DNA of 64,000 bases from CAVTGO01 sp963734275 (GTDB lineage Bacteria; Actinomycetota; UBA4738; HRBIN12). Numbering within the stretch: the stretch's first letter is position 1; every line of letters starts with the position of its first letter. The stretch covers positions 62,001 through 126,000 of the forward strand of contig CAVTGO010000017.1 of the NCBI GenBank assembly GCA_963734275.1, given 5' to 3'. Both the position numbers and the translations under genes were made by a program. Shown here one piece after another: positions 31,215-39,554 of this stretch. Under the pieces are notes generated by a model. That model was not told the origin of the DNA. It saw nothing but the letters and a program-made list of their open reading frames with translations, and searched no databases.

Positions 31215-32741
31215 GTGCGGCTCGAGCTCCGTGGGGTGACGAAGCGATTCCCGACGGTGCTCGCGAACGACCGCGTCGACCTCACGGTGGAGCCGGGCGA
31301 GATCCACGCATTGCTCGGCGAGAACGGAGCCGGGAAGACGACGCTCGTGAACGTGGTATACGGCCTGTATCGCGCCGACGCGGGCGAGATCCTGATCGAC
31401 GGCACGGCCACCTCGTTCGACTCACCCGGCGAAGCCATCGCCGCCGGTCTTGGGATGGTTCACCAGCACTTCATGTTGATCCCGGTCTTCACGGTCACCG
31501 AGAGCATCATGCTGGGGAGCGAATCCGTGGGCCGGCTCGGCATCCTCGACCGGCGAGCGGCCGCCGAGCGCATCACGGAGATCAGTCGCCGGCACGGCTT
31601 GGAGGTCCCCGTGGATGCCGTCGTCGAGGATCTGCCGGTCGGCGTCCAGCAGCGCGTCGAGATCGTCAAGGCGCTCTACCGCGAGGCCGAGGTCCTCATC
31701 CTGGACGAGCCGACCGCGGTGCTGACGCCGCAGGAGACCGAGGACCTGTTCGCGGTCTTGCGCTCGCTCCGGGATGCCGGCACGTCCATCATCTTCATCA
31801 CCCACAAGCTCAAGGAGGTCCTCGCGGTCGCGGACCGGATCACGGTCATGAGTCGCGGTCACGTGGTCGGTTCCACGACTCCCGAGGAGACGACCGAACA
31901 GGAACTGGCCGCGATGATGGTCGGTCGCGCCGTGCAGCTCCGGGTCGACAAGACGCCCGCTCACCCCGGCGAGCCTGTCCTCGAGATCGCCGACCTGATC
32001 GTCCACGACGATCGCGGTCGGTTCGCGGTCGACGGCGTCTCACTCGAGGTCCGCGCGGGCGAGATCGTGTGCATCGCGGGCGTCCAGGGCAACGGACAGA
32101 CCGAGCTCGTCGAGGCCCTGATGGCGCTTCGGCCCGTGACCACGGGGTCGATCCGCCTCCTCGGGCGGGAGGTCACGTCCGCCAGCCCGAAGAGCGTGAT
32201 CCGCGACGGGGTCGGTCACGTGCCGGAGGACCGGCAGCGAGACGGCTTGATCGTCGACTTCTCCGTCGCCGACAACATGGTGCTGAACACGTACGACCAG
32301 CCGCCGTTCGCCAGGTGGATCGTGCGGGACACGAACGCCGTCCGCGAAGCCGCCCAGGAACGGGCAGAGGCCTTCGACGTTCGGACATGGACGGTGGAGC
32401 AGCCCGTCTCCACGCTCTCCGGCGGGAACCAGCAGAAGGTCATCGTCGCGCGGGAGTTCTCGCGGCCGATCGAACTCCTCGTCGCGAGCCAGCCGACGCG
32501 AGGCCTCGACGTCGGCTCGATCGAGTACATCCACGAGCGGATCGTGCAGAAGCGCGACGAGGGCGTCGCGGTGCTGATCGTGTCCGTGGAGTTGGACGAG
32601 GTCTTCGCGCTCGCCGACCGCATCGCCGTCATGTACGCCGGGCGGATCGTCGGCCTCCTGCCAGCAGCGACCGCTGTCCGGGAACAGGTCGGCCTCCTGA
32701 TGGCCGGGTCCGCCGGCGATGAAGCCGTCGTCGGTGGCTGA
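31215..32741 (+). CDS. ABC importer ATPase with two nucleotide-binding domains (nucleoside type)
   Basis: A 508-residue duplicated ATPase of the NupO/YufO/RbsA type. Domain 1 has Walker A GENGAGKTT (about 36-44), signature LPVGVQQRVEI (about 139-149) and Walker B VLILDEPTAVLTPQE. Domain 2 has GVQGNGQTELVEAL in place of Walker A, signature LSGGNQQKVIVARE (about 399) and Walker B LLVASQPTRGLDVGS, where Ser-Gln replaces Asp-Glu. Degenerate second sites are normal in this class. GTG 31215 starts the frame. It would energise uptake of nucleosides delivered by the BMP lipoprotein. Confidence 0.93.
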   Translation: MRLELRGVTKRFPTVLANDRVDLTVEPGEIHALLGENGAGKTTLVNVVYGLYRADAGEILIDGTATSFDSPGEAIAAGLGMVHQHFMLIPVFTVTESIMLGSESVGRLGILDRRAAAERITEISRRHGLEVPVDAVVEDLPVGVQQRVEIVKALYREAEVLILDEPTAVLTPQETEDLFAVLRSLRDAGTSIIFITHKLKEVLAVADRITVMSRGHVVGSTTPEETTEQELAAMMVGRAVQLRVDKTPAHPGEPVLEIADLIVHDDRGRFAVDGVSLEVRAGEIVCIAGVQGNGQTELVEALMALRPVTTGSIRLLGREVTSASPKSVIRDGVGHVPEDRQRDGLIVDFSVADNMVLNTYDQPPFARWIVRDTNAVREAAQERAEAFDVRTWTVEQPVSTLSGGNQQKVIVAREFSRPIELLVASQPTRGLDVGSIEYIHERIVQKRDEGVAVLIVSVELDEVFALADRIAVMYAGRIVGLLPAATAVREQVGLLMAGSAGDEAVVGG

Positions 32742-34053
32742 GCAACCGCCCGGCACCCCGCCGGGTCCCCCGACGGGAGCGACCGACCCCCCTGTCGAAG
32801 CGCCGCCGAGCGCGGACGTCGCGGCGACGGCACTGTCCGCCTTCGGCGAAACCTCGCCGAGCGAACGGGAAGGGCGGCTCCGCCGGCTGCTGCTCCCGGC
32901 GCTCGCCGTCCTCACGGCGCTCGTCGTCGGCGCGGTCCTGATCGTCTTCACGAACGACGCGGCCCTCCACGCGTGGGCGAGGGCCTTCCGGCACCCGGGC
33001 GTCGCGTTGTCCGAGTCGTGGACGGCCGTCAGCGAGGCCTACTACGCGTTGTTCTCGGGGGCATTCGGCAGTCCGTCCACGATCGCTCGGGCGCTCAGCT
33101 CCGGTGAGCTGAGCGAGGTGCAGTCGGCGCTCTCGCCGATCTCGGAAACGGTGGTGACCGCGACCCCGCTGATCCTCGTTGGGCTCTCGGTCGCCCTCGG
33201 GTTCCGGGCGGGTCTGTTCAACATCGGGGCCGAAGGTCAGATGAACATCGGGGCGCTCGTCGCTGCCGCCGCGGGGTTCTCCCTGACGTGGATCCCCGAA
33301 CCCCTGCACCTCGTCGTCATGCTGCTCGCCGGGATCGTGGGCGGCGCCGCCTGGGGAGCGATCCCCGGCTTCTTGAAGGCGAAGACCGGCGCCCACGAGG
33401 TCATCACGACGATCATGTTGAACTTCATCGCCATCAGCCTGGTCCTGTACTTGCTTTCGACGTCCTTCTACGGGCAGCAGGCCGAGCCCGTCGCGAAACC
33501 GGTCGTCGTCGCCTTCCCCCACCTGTTCGGCTCGAGCCTGCGGATCCATCTCGGGATCGTGGTGGCGATCGGCGTCGCGGCCGGCGTCGGCTGGTTCCTG
33601 AACCGCACGACCCTCGGGTTCGAGTTCCGGGCGGTGGGCGCGAACCCGGCCGCGGCGCGGGCCGCCGGTATGAACCCGACGCGCACGACGATCGCGGTCA
33701 TGACGATGGCGGGAGGCCTGTCCGGGCTCGCGGGCGCGAACCAGCTGGCGAGCGTCACGCCGAGCCTGCTGCCGGGATTCGCCGGGGGGCTCGGCTTCGA
33801 CGGCATCGCGATCGCGCTGCTCGGACGTGGGCGCCCGGCCGGCGTCGTCGCGGCCGCGTTCCTCTTCGGCGCGCTCCGCTCGGGCGGACGCTCGATGCAG
33901 GCCATCACGCAGACGCCGATCGACATCATCGTGGTGATCCAGGCGTTCGTGATCGCGTTCGTCGCGGCGCCGGCCCTCGTACGAGCGATCTTCCGGGTCA
34001 AGGAGCGGCGGGTCGTCGGGGCGGAGACCTTCACGAAGGGATGGGGCGCGTGA
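32719..34053 (+). CDS. ABC importer permease, nucleoside type (NupP/YufP-like)
   Basis: 444 residues. A Pro/Ala-rich cytosolic N-terminus of about 55 residues is followed by 8-10 transmembrane helices of the BPD_transp_2 class. Family marks are GLFNIGAEGQMNIGALVAAA (about 164-183), LKAKTGAHEVITTIMLNFIA (about 219-238) and the EAA-like GANPAAARAAGMNPTRTTIA (about 307-326). ATG 32719 overlaps the ATPase gene by 23 bases; a GTG at 32734 is an alternative. It should pair with the permease that follows to make the membrane channel. Confidence 0.92.
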   Translation: MKPSSVAEQPPGTPPGPPTGATDPPVEAPPSADVAATALSAFGETSPSEREGRLRRLLLPALAVLTALVVGAVLIVFTNDAALHAWARAFRHPGVALSESWTAVSEAYYALFSGAFGSPSTIARALSSGELSEVQSALSPISETVVTATPLILVGLSVALGFRAGLFNIGAEGQMNIGALVAAAAGFSLTWIPEPLHLVVMLLAGIVGGAAWGAIPGFLKAKTGAHEVITTIMLNFIAISLVLYLLSTSFYGQQAEPVAKPVVVAFPHLFGSSLRIHLGIVVAIGVAAGVGWFLNRTTLGFEFRAVGANPAAARAAGMNPTRTTIAVMTMAGGLSGLAGANQLASVTPSLLPGFAGGLGFDGIAIALLGRGRPAGVVAAAFLFGALRSGGRSMQAITQTPIDIIVVIQAFVIAFVAAPALVRAIFRVKERRVVGAETFTKGWGA

Positions 34054-35321
34054 GCGCGCTCGCCTCAACCGGCGCAGCGCCGACCGTCTCGTTCCGGCGC
34101 GCCCGCGTCATGGGCATCGTGTTCATCCTGGTCGGGATCTTGATCTTGGTCGCCTTCGGGATCGGAACGGAGGCCGGCGCGCAGTCGCGGCTGGGGCTGA
34201 ACCCGGCTCGGACGGAGACCTTCTTCCACCTGCCGGATCTCGTCGTGCCGTCGGAAGGGACGGCGTATGCGCTGGGCGCCGTGTGCCTGTTCCTCGGCGG
34301 TCTCCAGCTCTCGAGAGGGTTCCGCAAACGCCTCAACCTCGTGCTCGGGATCGTCGCACTGATCTTCGTCTTCGCGTTCCTGGTGTGGGCCGCGAGCGGC
34401 CGGTCGCTCAGCCTCCTCGGCATGCTGCAGAGCAGCCTCCTGCGATCGGTCCCGATCACGTTCGGAGCGTTGGCGGGTGTGCTCTGCGAACGGGCCGGCG
34501 TGGTCAACATCGCGATCGAGGGGATGCTGCTGTTCGCCGCGTTCGCGTCCGCGGTCGTCGCCAGCCTCACCAACAGCCTGTGGATCGGCCTGCTCGCCGG
34601 CGCCGTCGTCGGGGGCCTGGTGGCGTGGCTGCTGGCCGTGCTGTCGATCCGCTACCAGGTGGACCAGATCGTCGGTGGGACCGTGATCAACATCCTCGCC
34701 TTGGGGCTGACGAGCTATCTCGCAAGCCAGTTCCTCGAGCAGAACGCGGCGCTCAACGACCCCGGACGATTCCAGAACGTCAGGATCCCGGTGCTCGCCG
34801 ATATCCCGATCATCGGTCCGGTCCTGTTCGATAACAACGTCTTCGTGTACCTGATGTACCTGTTCGTCGCCGTCTCCTTCGTCGGGCTCTTCTACACGCG
34901 CTGGGGTCTGCGCGTTCGGGCGGTGGGCGAGCACCCGAGGGCGGCCGACACGGTGGGGATCCGCGTCCTGTTCACGCGGTACCGCAACGTGATCCTCGGT
35001 GGGATGGTCGCCGGCGTCGGCGGCGCCTACTTCACGCTCGGCGCGGTGGGCGCCTTCCGGGAGGGGATGACGGCCGGCCGCGGGTTCATCGGCCTTGCGG
35101 CGATGATCGTCGGGCGGTGGAACCCGATCGGCGCGTTCGCCGCGGCCCTCGTCTTCGGGTTCGCGGACTCGCTTCAGGTGAAGCTCAACATCCTCGGCGT
35201 CGGCATCCCGCCGGAGTTCCTCGGGATGGCCCCGTACATCGTCACGATCCTCGTGGTCGCGGGGGCCGCCCACCGGGTTCGCCCACCCGCGGCCGACGGG
35301 AAGCCGTACGTCAAGGAGTGA
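34050..35321 (+). CDS. ABC importer permease, nucleoside type (NupQ/YufQ-like)
   Basis: 423 residues with 9-11 hydrophobic helices, the second BPD_transp_2 permease of the importer. Marks include LRSVPITFGALAGVLCERAG, VVNIAIEGMLLFAAFAS (about 151-167), the loop LSIRYQVDQIVGGTVINILA (about 199-218) and the EAA-like VRAVGEHPRAADTVGIRVL (about 290-308). An N-terminal extension of about 130 residues with three helices is longer than in shorter YufQ proteins. GTG 34050 overlaps the stop of the first permease (GTGA); an in-frame ATG at 34041 is possible. The operon ends here, without the cytidine deaminase or phosphorylase genes often found after such importers. Confidence 0.9.
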   Translation: MSALASTGAAPTVSFRRARVMGIVFILVGILILVAFGIGTEAGAQSRLGLNPARTETFFHLPDLVVPSEGTAYALGAVCLFLGGLQLSRGFRKRLNLVLGIVALIFVFAFLVWAASGRSLSLLGMLQSSLLRSVPITFGALAGVLCERAGVVNIAIEGMLLFAAFASAVVASLTNSLWIGLLAGAVVGGLVAWLLAVLSIRYQVDQIVGGTVINILALGLTSYLASQFLEQNAALNDPGRFQNVRIPVLADIPIIGPVLFDNNVFVYLMYLFVAVSFVGLFYTRWGLRVRAVGEHPRAADTVGIRVLFTRYRNVILGGMVAGVGGAYFTLGAVGAFREGMTAGRGFIGLAAMIVGRWNPIGAFAAALVFGFADSLQVKLNILGVGIPPEFLGMAPYIVTILVVAGAAHRVRPPAADGKPYVKE

Positions 35322-35340
35322 GCGTCAGCGCGAGCGAGCC

Positions 35341-35934
35341 TCAGCGCGCGACCGACCCGCCGAGCGGCGACGGCCCCCGAGTGGCACCTGCGAGGTCGAG
35401 CTCCGCGTCGACGGTCGTGATCACGACCTGCGGGGCGTAGCCGGCGAGGACCGAGATCGCGGCATCGTGCGCTCTCGTGCTCGAGCCTCGGCACGCGTCG
35501 CTCACGACCCGGACCGAGGCCCCCGCGTCGGCGGCGGGCAGCGCGGTCGAGATCACGCAGCAATCCGTCGCCACGCCGCAGAGCACGATCGTCGGTGAGT
35601 CACCCGCGGGACCGCGGAGCTCGCCCCATGCGCTGAAGGTAGAGCGTTCAACGACGTCACCCGCCCACGACCGATGCGGCTCGGCGAGGTCGAACCACCC
35701 CGCGTTCTCGGGCCGCGTGACCGCGTCGAACGTCTCGTAGTAGGGGCGCCAGCTACCCTCGATCGTCGCCGGGAGCACGAACCGCGTGTGGACCGTCCGC
35801 TCCTCGAAGGCCCGGACGAGGCGCCCGATCGGATCGGACAGCTCGTCGAAGCCCGGCACGAGCCATGGGCTCTCCCGGTCGCGGAAGAGCTCCTGCATGT
35901 CGACCACGACGAGGAGCGTCCCCGACGTGCTCAC
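35341..35934 (-). CDS. Isochorismatase-like cysteine hydrolase
   Basis: 197 residues of the nicotinamidase/isochorismatase fold. Catalytic Asp is in LLVVVDMQELFRDRE (about 13) and catalytic Cys in VLCGVATDCCVISTALPAAD (about 130). The position normally holding the catalytic Lys (four residues before Ser-Ala-Phe/Trp) is Arg in VVERSTFSAWG, by eye alignment. Family members cleave amides, ureido groups or vinyl ethers. GTG 35934 overlaps the stop of the NCS1 permease gene (GTGA), so transporter and hydrolase are a unit. A role in breaking down a nucleobase-derived amide taken up by the permease is plausible but not proven. Confidence 0.85.
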   Translation of the reverse strand: MSTSGTLLVVVDMQELFRDRESPWLVPGFDELSDPIGRLVRAFEERTVHTRFVLPATIEGSWRPYYETFDAVTRPENAGWFDLAEPHRSWAGDVVERSTFSAWGELRGPAGDSPTIVLCGVATDCCVISTALPAADAGASVRVVSDACRGSSTRAHDAAISVLAGYAPQVVITTVDAELDLAGATRGPSPLGGSVAR

Positions 35935-37415
35935 GCCGTCGCCGTCACCCGCTGGCGCGACGATGACGGGAGCACGGCGCTCAAGATCGCGTAGAGCACC
36001 CCCGCGATGACGAAGGCGATGAACAGACCGATGCTGCTCCCGGCGATCGCGCCTTCCTTGCCGCCGAGACCCGGGAGGTCGAGCAGGTACCCCGCCCAGC
36101 TGAACACCGACGCCGTCGACACCACCAACCCGAGCCCGACGAAAGCGGCGACGAGGAACGAGATGACTCCGGCCGGGTTGACGGCACCGTAGCGACCGCG
36201 CGGGTCGTAGAGGTCGCGTTCCGAGTACCCCTCGCGCCGAAACAGGAAGAAATCGACGAGGAAGATCGCCGCCCACGCCGCGAGCAGCACGCCGAGCGTC
36301 ACCAGGAACCCGATGAACGGGCCGATGAAGTCCTTCGCGATGAACAGGATGTAGATGTTGCCGATCACCATCAGCACCCCGTCGAACGCCACCGACTGGT
36401 ATCGCGGGATCCTGACGCCGAGCGCGAGCAGGTTCAGGCCCGAGGAGTAGATGTCGAGGACCGCGCCGGCGAGCAGCCCGCCGACGGCCGTGAGCAGGTA
36501 GGGCACGAGGAACCAGGTCGGCAGGTCCTTCGCGAGATCGCCGATCGGGTTCGCGGACGACGCGATGCTCGGGTCGTTCGCGGCGAGCAAGATCCCGAGT
36601 GGGATCAGGATGAGGAGCGGTAGGCTCGCGCCGAACGTGGTCCATCCGACCACGCCGCCGGAGCTCGCCGACCGTGGGAGGTATCGGCTGTAGTCCGCGG
36701 CCGCGTTCACCCACCCGATCCCGAGTCCCGCCATGACGATCGACATCCCGCCGATGAAGCCGGCGAGCAGACTCCCCGACGGCAGGGAGGTGACCTTGCT
36801 CCACTCGATGTCGGGGAGCACGAACCCGATGAAGACGACGGTGAGCATCGCGAACGCGTACGTGAAGATCGTCTGGATCCTGACGATCGTGGCGTGACCG
36901 AGGAGGCCGATCGCGATCGTCGCGGCCGCGATCACGACGAACGAGATCGCGAGGACCCCGTCGCCGCTGCCGACGCCGAGTCGATCCAAGATCGCCTCCG
37001 CCGCGAGCGTCGCGAGGGCGACGAGGACGATCTCCCACCCGACGAGCGCGAACCAGCTCACGGCCGTGGGGATCTTGTTGCCGACCACGCCGAAGGCGGC
37101 TCGGGACAGGACGAGGGTCGGTGCCGACCCCTTCTTCCCGGCCAGGCTGATGAACCCGACCAGCAAGAACGACAGGACCGTGCCCACGAGGCCCGCGATC
37201 AACGCCTGCGTGAGGTTGAGCGAGTAGAACGCGACGAGGTAGGCCCCGTACGACACGCCCAGGATGCTGATGTTGGCGGCGGCCCACACCCAGAACAGGT
37301 CGAGGGGTTTGCCGTGCCGGTCGGACTCGGGGATCGGCTCGATCCCGTTCTTCTCGATGCTCCAGACGCGATCACTCTCGGGTTGGCCCTGTGGGCGCTC
37401 GACGTCCACGCTCAT
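35931..37415 (-). CDS. NCS1-family nucleobase/allantoin-type permease
   Basis: 494 residues with 12 hydrophobic helices, matching nucleobase:cation symporter-1 proteins. The N-terminal cytosolic motif GIEPIPESDRHGKPLDLFWV (about 24-43) and the first helix WAAANISILGVSYGAYLVAF are typical, as are the FGVVGNKIPTAVSWFALVGW segment and the PRGRYGAVNP loop near the end. Substrates in the family are cytosine, uracil, purines, allantoin or hydantoins; the sequence does not decide. ATG 37415 was chosen as the family N-terminus, with GGGGAG upstream and a TAGTCT -10-like box further out. It is coupled to the cysteine hydrolase and converges on the nucleoside importer operon. Confidence 0.9.
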   Translation of the reverse strand: MSVDVERPQGQPESDRVWSIEKNGIEPIPESDRHGKPLDLFWVWAAANISILGVSYGAYLVAFYSLNLTQALIAGLVGTVLSFLLVGFISLAGKKGSAPTLVLSRAAFGVVGNKIPTAVSWFALVGWEIVLVALATLAAEAILDRLGVGSGDGVLAISFVVIAAATIAIGLLGHATIVRIQTIFTYAFAMLTVVFIGFVLPDIEWSKVTSLPSGSLLAGFIGGMSIVMAGLGIGWVNAAADYSRYLPRSASSGGVVGWTTFGASLPLLILIPLGILLAANDPSIASSANPIGDLAKDLPTWFLVPYLLTAVGGLLAGAVLDIYSSGLNLLALGVRIPRYQSVAFDGVLMVIGNIYILFIAKDFIGPFIGFLVTLGVLLAAWAAIFLVDFFLFRREGYSERDLYDPRGRYGAVNPAGVISFLVAAFVGLGLVVSTASVFSWAGYLLDLPGLGGKEGAIAGSSIGLFIAFVIAGVLYAILSAVLPSSSRQRVTATA

Positions 37416-37479
37416 GTTCGCTTCTCCCCACCTCGTTCCGACCGCTCGTCGTGAGAGACTACCGCCCCCGAGGGCGGCG

Positions 37480-37905
37480 ATGGGCGACCAACGATCGAGC
37501 GTCGATGCGGTCCGCGAGCGGTTCGCGCGCTCGGAGTTCCACACGACCTGGCTCGGACTCTCGCTCGACCGCGTCGAAGCGGGCACTGCCGACGTCTCGC
37601 TCGAGATCGGCTCGCACCATCAGAACCTGATGGGGACCCTCCATGGCGGCATGATCGCGGTGCTCGCCGACACGGCGACCGGCGTCGCGTTCGGTGCGTC
37701 GCTGGAGCCCGGCCTGACCTGGACGACGACCGCGCTCAACCTCACCTTCCTCGCGCCGGGCCGCTCGGGTCGCGTGAGCGCGCGGGCGCGCGTGGTGAAG
37801 GCGGGACGTCGGTTCGGCTACGCAGAGGCGGACGTCGTGGACGCCGAGGACCGGTTGCTCGCTCGCGCGTCGGCGACGTTCGCCGTCCTTCCGGCGCCTC
37901 AGTAG
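37480..37905 (+). CDS. PaaI-family hotdog thioesterase
   Basis: A 141-residue acyl-CoA thioesterase of the hotdog fold. The catalytic region is HHQNLMGTLHGGMIAVLADT (about 47-66) with the conserved Asn, His-Gly-Gly and downstream Asp, followed by TTTALNLTFLAPGRSGRVSA (about 83-102). PaaI-type enzymes hydrolyse aryl- or short acyl-CoA esters. ATG 37480 fits the family start. It is divergent from the NCS1 permease gene and meets the SCP2 gene tail to tail with a 7-base overlap. Confidence 0.9.
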   Translation: MGDQRSSVDAVRERFARSEFHTTWLGLSLDRVEAGTADVSLEIGSHHQNLMGTLHGGMIAVLADTATGVAFGASLEPGLTWTTTALNLTFLAPGRSGRVSARARVVKAGRRFGYAEADVVDAEDRLLARASATFAVLPAPQ

Positions 37906-38282
37906 TCGACGTCGATCTCCTGCATCTCCTTGGCGAGCTCCGACAGCGCGCCCTGGAGCTGCATCAACAGCATCATGCTGCCGTTGATCCGGATCTTGCC
38001 CGTCATGAACGCCGATACCGGGTTCAGCTCGCTCTTCGCGAGGGCCACCGCCGTCTCGTAGTCCTGCTCGATCGTGGCATCGGGCGCCTCGACGTCGCCC
38101 GACCCCATGTCCACCGCCCCGTCCGCGATCTTGATCCAGTACCGCTTCTCGCCGTCGGGCGATGCAATCACGTTCTGGAGCGTGGCCTTCGCGTTCGCGG
38201 CGCCCTTGCGGAAGGACTCGCTGGCGTTCAGCCGCTGCTTCAGCTCCGCGGCCCACTCGTCGGACAGGAACTGGACCGGCAC
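37899..38282 (-). CDS. SCP2 sterol-carrier-domain protein
   Basis: 127 residues forming one SCP-2 lipid-binding domain: WAAELKQRLNASESFRKGAA at the start, RYWIKIADGAVDMGSGDVEA (about 47-66) and the hydrophobic FMTGKIRINGSMMLLMQL (about 92-109) that lines the ligand tunnel. Bacterial stand-alone SCP2 proteins are thought to carry acyl-CoAs or other lipids. GTG 38282 has GAGGAGGT upstream and a TATACT -10 hexamer about 45 bases further out. Its thioesterase neighbour handles acyl-CoAs, so the two could share substrates. Confidence 0.9.
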   Translation of the reverse strand: MPVQFLSDEWAAELKQRLNASESFRKGAANAKATLQNVIASPDGEKRYWIKIADGAVDMGSGDVEAPDATIEQDYETAVALAKSELNPVSAFMTGKIRINGSMMLLMQLQGALSELAKEMQEIDVDY

Positions 38283-38327
38283 GTTGGGACCTCCTCGATC
38301 TCGGCTCGGGTGAGTTCGTTGCCGGGC

Positions 38328-38333
38328 AGTATA
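38328..38333 (-). promoter_or_regulatory. -10 box upstream of the SCP2 gene
   Basis: TATACT on the minus strand at 38333-38328 is close to the sigma-70 consensus. The transcript would carry a leader of about 40 bases with GAGGAGGT before the GTG at 38282. No -35 match at 17 bases. Confidence 0.5.
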
Positions 38334-38355
38334 GGTCGGGCGGCCGCGCGTCCCG

Positions 38356-38997
38356 TTAGTCGAACAGCTCCGGGTTGGTGAGGTGCAGGGCGTCGTTCAG
38401 GAACCGCACCCGGCGAACGGTGCCGTCCACGGCGACGGAGTTCAGCGACGTGTTCTCGGGCAAGAAGAACATCTCGTGCTCGATCCCGAGGATGGGGCCG
38501 ACGACGGCGTTGATGACGCCGCCGTGGCAGACGACCCAGATGTCGCCGTCGGAGTCATCCGCGAGCGCCGTGTCGATGGCCCGCCCGACACGCTCGCGGA
38601 ACGATGCGAGGGGCTCGACGCCGGGCGCTCGGTCCCAGATCGGCCGCTGGTTCCGGATGCGGAGCAGGATCTCGTCGTCGCTCCCGAGGATCTCCTCGAA
38701 GGTCTTGCCCTCCCACGCTCCGACGTGCGCTTCCATGAGGTCGTCCTCGATGCGGACCTCGGCGCCCCTCTTGTCCGCGAAGGGGGCGATCGTCTCGAGG
38801 GTCCGCCGCAGCGGCGAGCAGTAGATCGCGGCGGGCGGCTCCATCGAGAGCAGCCTGCGCGCGAGCAGATCGGCCTGTTCCCGCCCGGTCGCGTCTAAGG
38901 GCGGGTCGAACTGCTCTCCCCGGGCGGTCGGCGTGAAGTCCGTCGCCGAGAAGTCGGAGCGGCCGTGACGGATCAGGAACAGGATGCGCTCGGTCAC
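38356..38997 (-). CDS. Histidine phosphatase (phosphoglycerate mutase-like)
   Basis: A 213-residue branch 1 histidine phosphatase. The phosphate pocket is LFLIRHGRSDFSA (about 6-18) with catalytic His in RHG, YCSPLRRTLET (about 58-68) with the second Arg, the acid in DDLMEAHVGAWEGKTF (about 84-99), and the second His in WVVCHGGVINAVVG (about 150-163). Members dephosphorylate sugar phosphates, nucleotides or alpha-ribazole phosphate; the substrate is not evident. GTG 38997 overlaps the stop of the HTH gene upstream (GTGA). Confidence 0.9.
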   Translation of the reverse strand: MTERILFLIRHGRSDFSATDFTPTARGEQFDPPLDATGREQADLLARRLLSMEPPAAIYCSPLRRTLETIAPFADKRGAEVRIEDDLMEAHVGAWEGKTFEEILGSDDEILLRIRNQRPIWDRAPGVEPLASFRERVGRAIDTALADDSDGDIWVVCHGGVINAVVGPILGIEHEMFFLPENTSLNSVAVDGTVRRVRFLNDALHLTNPELFD

Positions 38998-39347
38998 CTC
39001 GCGATCCGCTTCCGCGGCCGACGCTCGCGGTCGTCGGCGAACGCCTCGACGTCCTCCCTGCGCCACACGCGGCCGGACGCGAGCGCCGCGACCGGCTCGG
39101 GAAACGCGCCGCGCTTCACGTAGGTGGCGACGCGGCGCCGGTCCCAGCCGAGGAGCGCGGCGGCTTCGCTCACGCCGACGAGTTCCGGAGTCACCTCGAT
39201 CGTGAGCTGCCTGCCCGACGGCGCGAGGCGGCGGAGCGCCCGGACGCAGCCCTCACGGCTCGCCGAGCGCACCTCGCGCGTCCCGAGCCGGCCGACCCAT
39301 CCGGCGGGTTCACGACGGATCACCCCTCGGACATTCGGTGGGGACAC
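38994..39347 (-). CDS. Small DNA-binding protein with MerR/excisionase-type helix-turn-helix
   Basis: 117 residues in two parts. The N-terminal half (IRREPAGWVGRLGTREVRSA, SREGCVRALRRLA) resembles the beta-beta-alpha unit of HicB-like proteins. The C-terminal half is a helix-turn-helix of the HTH_17 type: LVGVSEAAALLGWDRRRVAT, YVKRGAFPEPVAAL, RVWRREDVEAFA, as in excisionases and MerR N-termini. A very basic tail follows. GTG 39347 has TATCAT eight bases upstream. It overlaps the phosphatase start. It could be an autoregulated partner or a relic of a mobile element, in view of the remnant island 2 kb away. Confidence 0.7.
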   Translation of the reverse strand: MSPPNVRGVIRREPAGWVGRLGTREVRSASREGCVRALRRLAPSGRQLTIEVTPELVGVSEAAALLGWDRRRVATYVKRGAFPEPVAALASGRVWRREDVEAFADDRERRPRKRIAR

Positions 39348-39376
39348 GCCGGGGATGATAGCCGTGGGATCCGCAG

Positions 39377-39523
39377 CTACCAGCCGCAGCAGGGCAGGAT
39401 GTAGCCGCAGGCGGGGCACTTGTAGTGCGCGTGCTCCGGCTCCATCGGATGGCCGCACGCGTCGCAGGGCAAACGACTGGTCTCGGCGACGGGGACGCAC
39501 TCGCGCGCGGGGGCGGTCTCCAT
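39377..39523 (-). CDS. 48-residue double zinc-ribbon protein
   Basis: ATG 39523 to TAG 39379-39377. The protein carries CDAC (about 20-23), CPAC (about 36-39) and a terminal CCGW, with the central stretch HPMEPEHAHYKCPACGYILP. This is a zinc ribbon of the CxxC...CxxC kind with an extra Cys pair. TAGCAT stands exactly six bases before the ATG (39535-39530), so the gene appears to be expressed as a leaderless message. Its role is unknown; similar mini zinc ribbons are common in actinobacteria. Confidence 0.72.
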   Translation of the reverse strand: METAPARECVPVAETSRLPCDACGHPMEPEHAHYKCPACGYILPCCGW

Positions 39524-39554
39524 GTTCCGATGCTAGCCCACGAACGAGGCCGGT

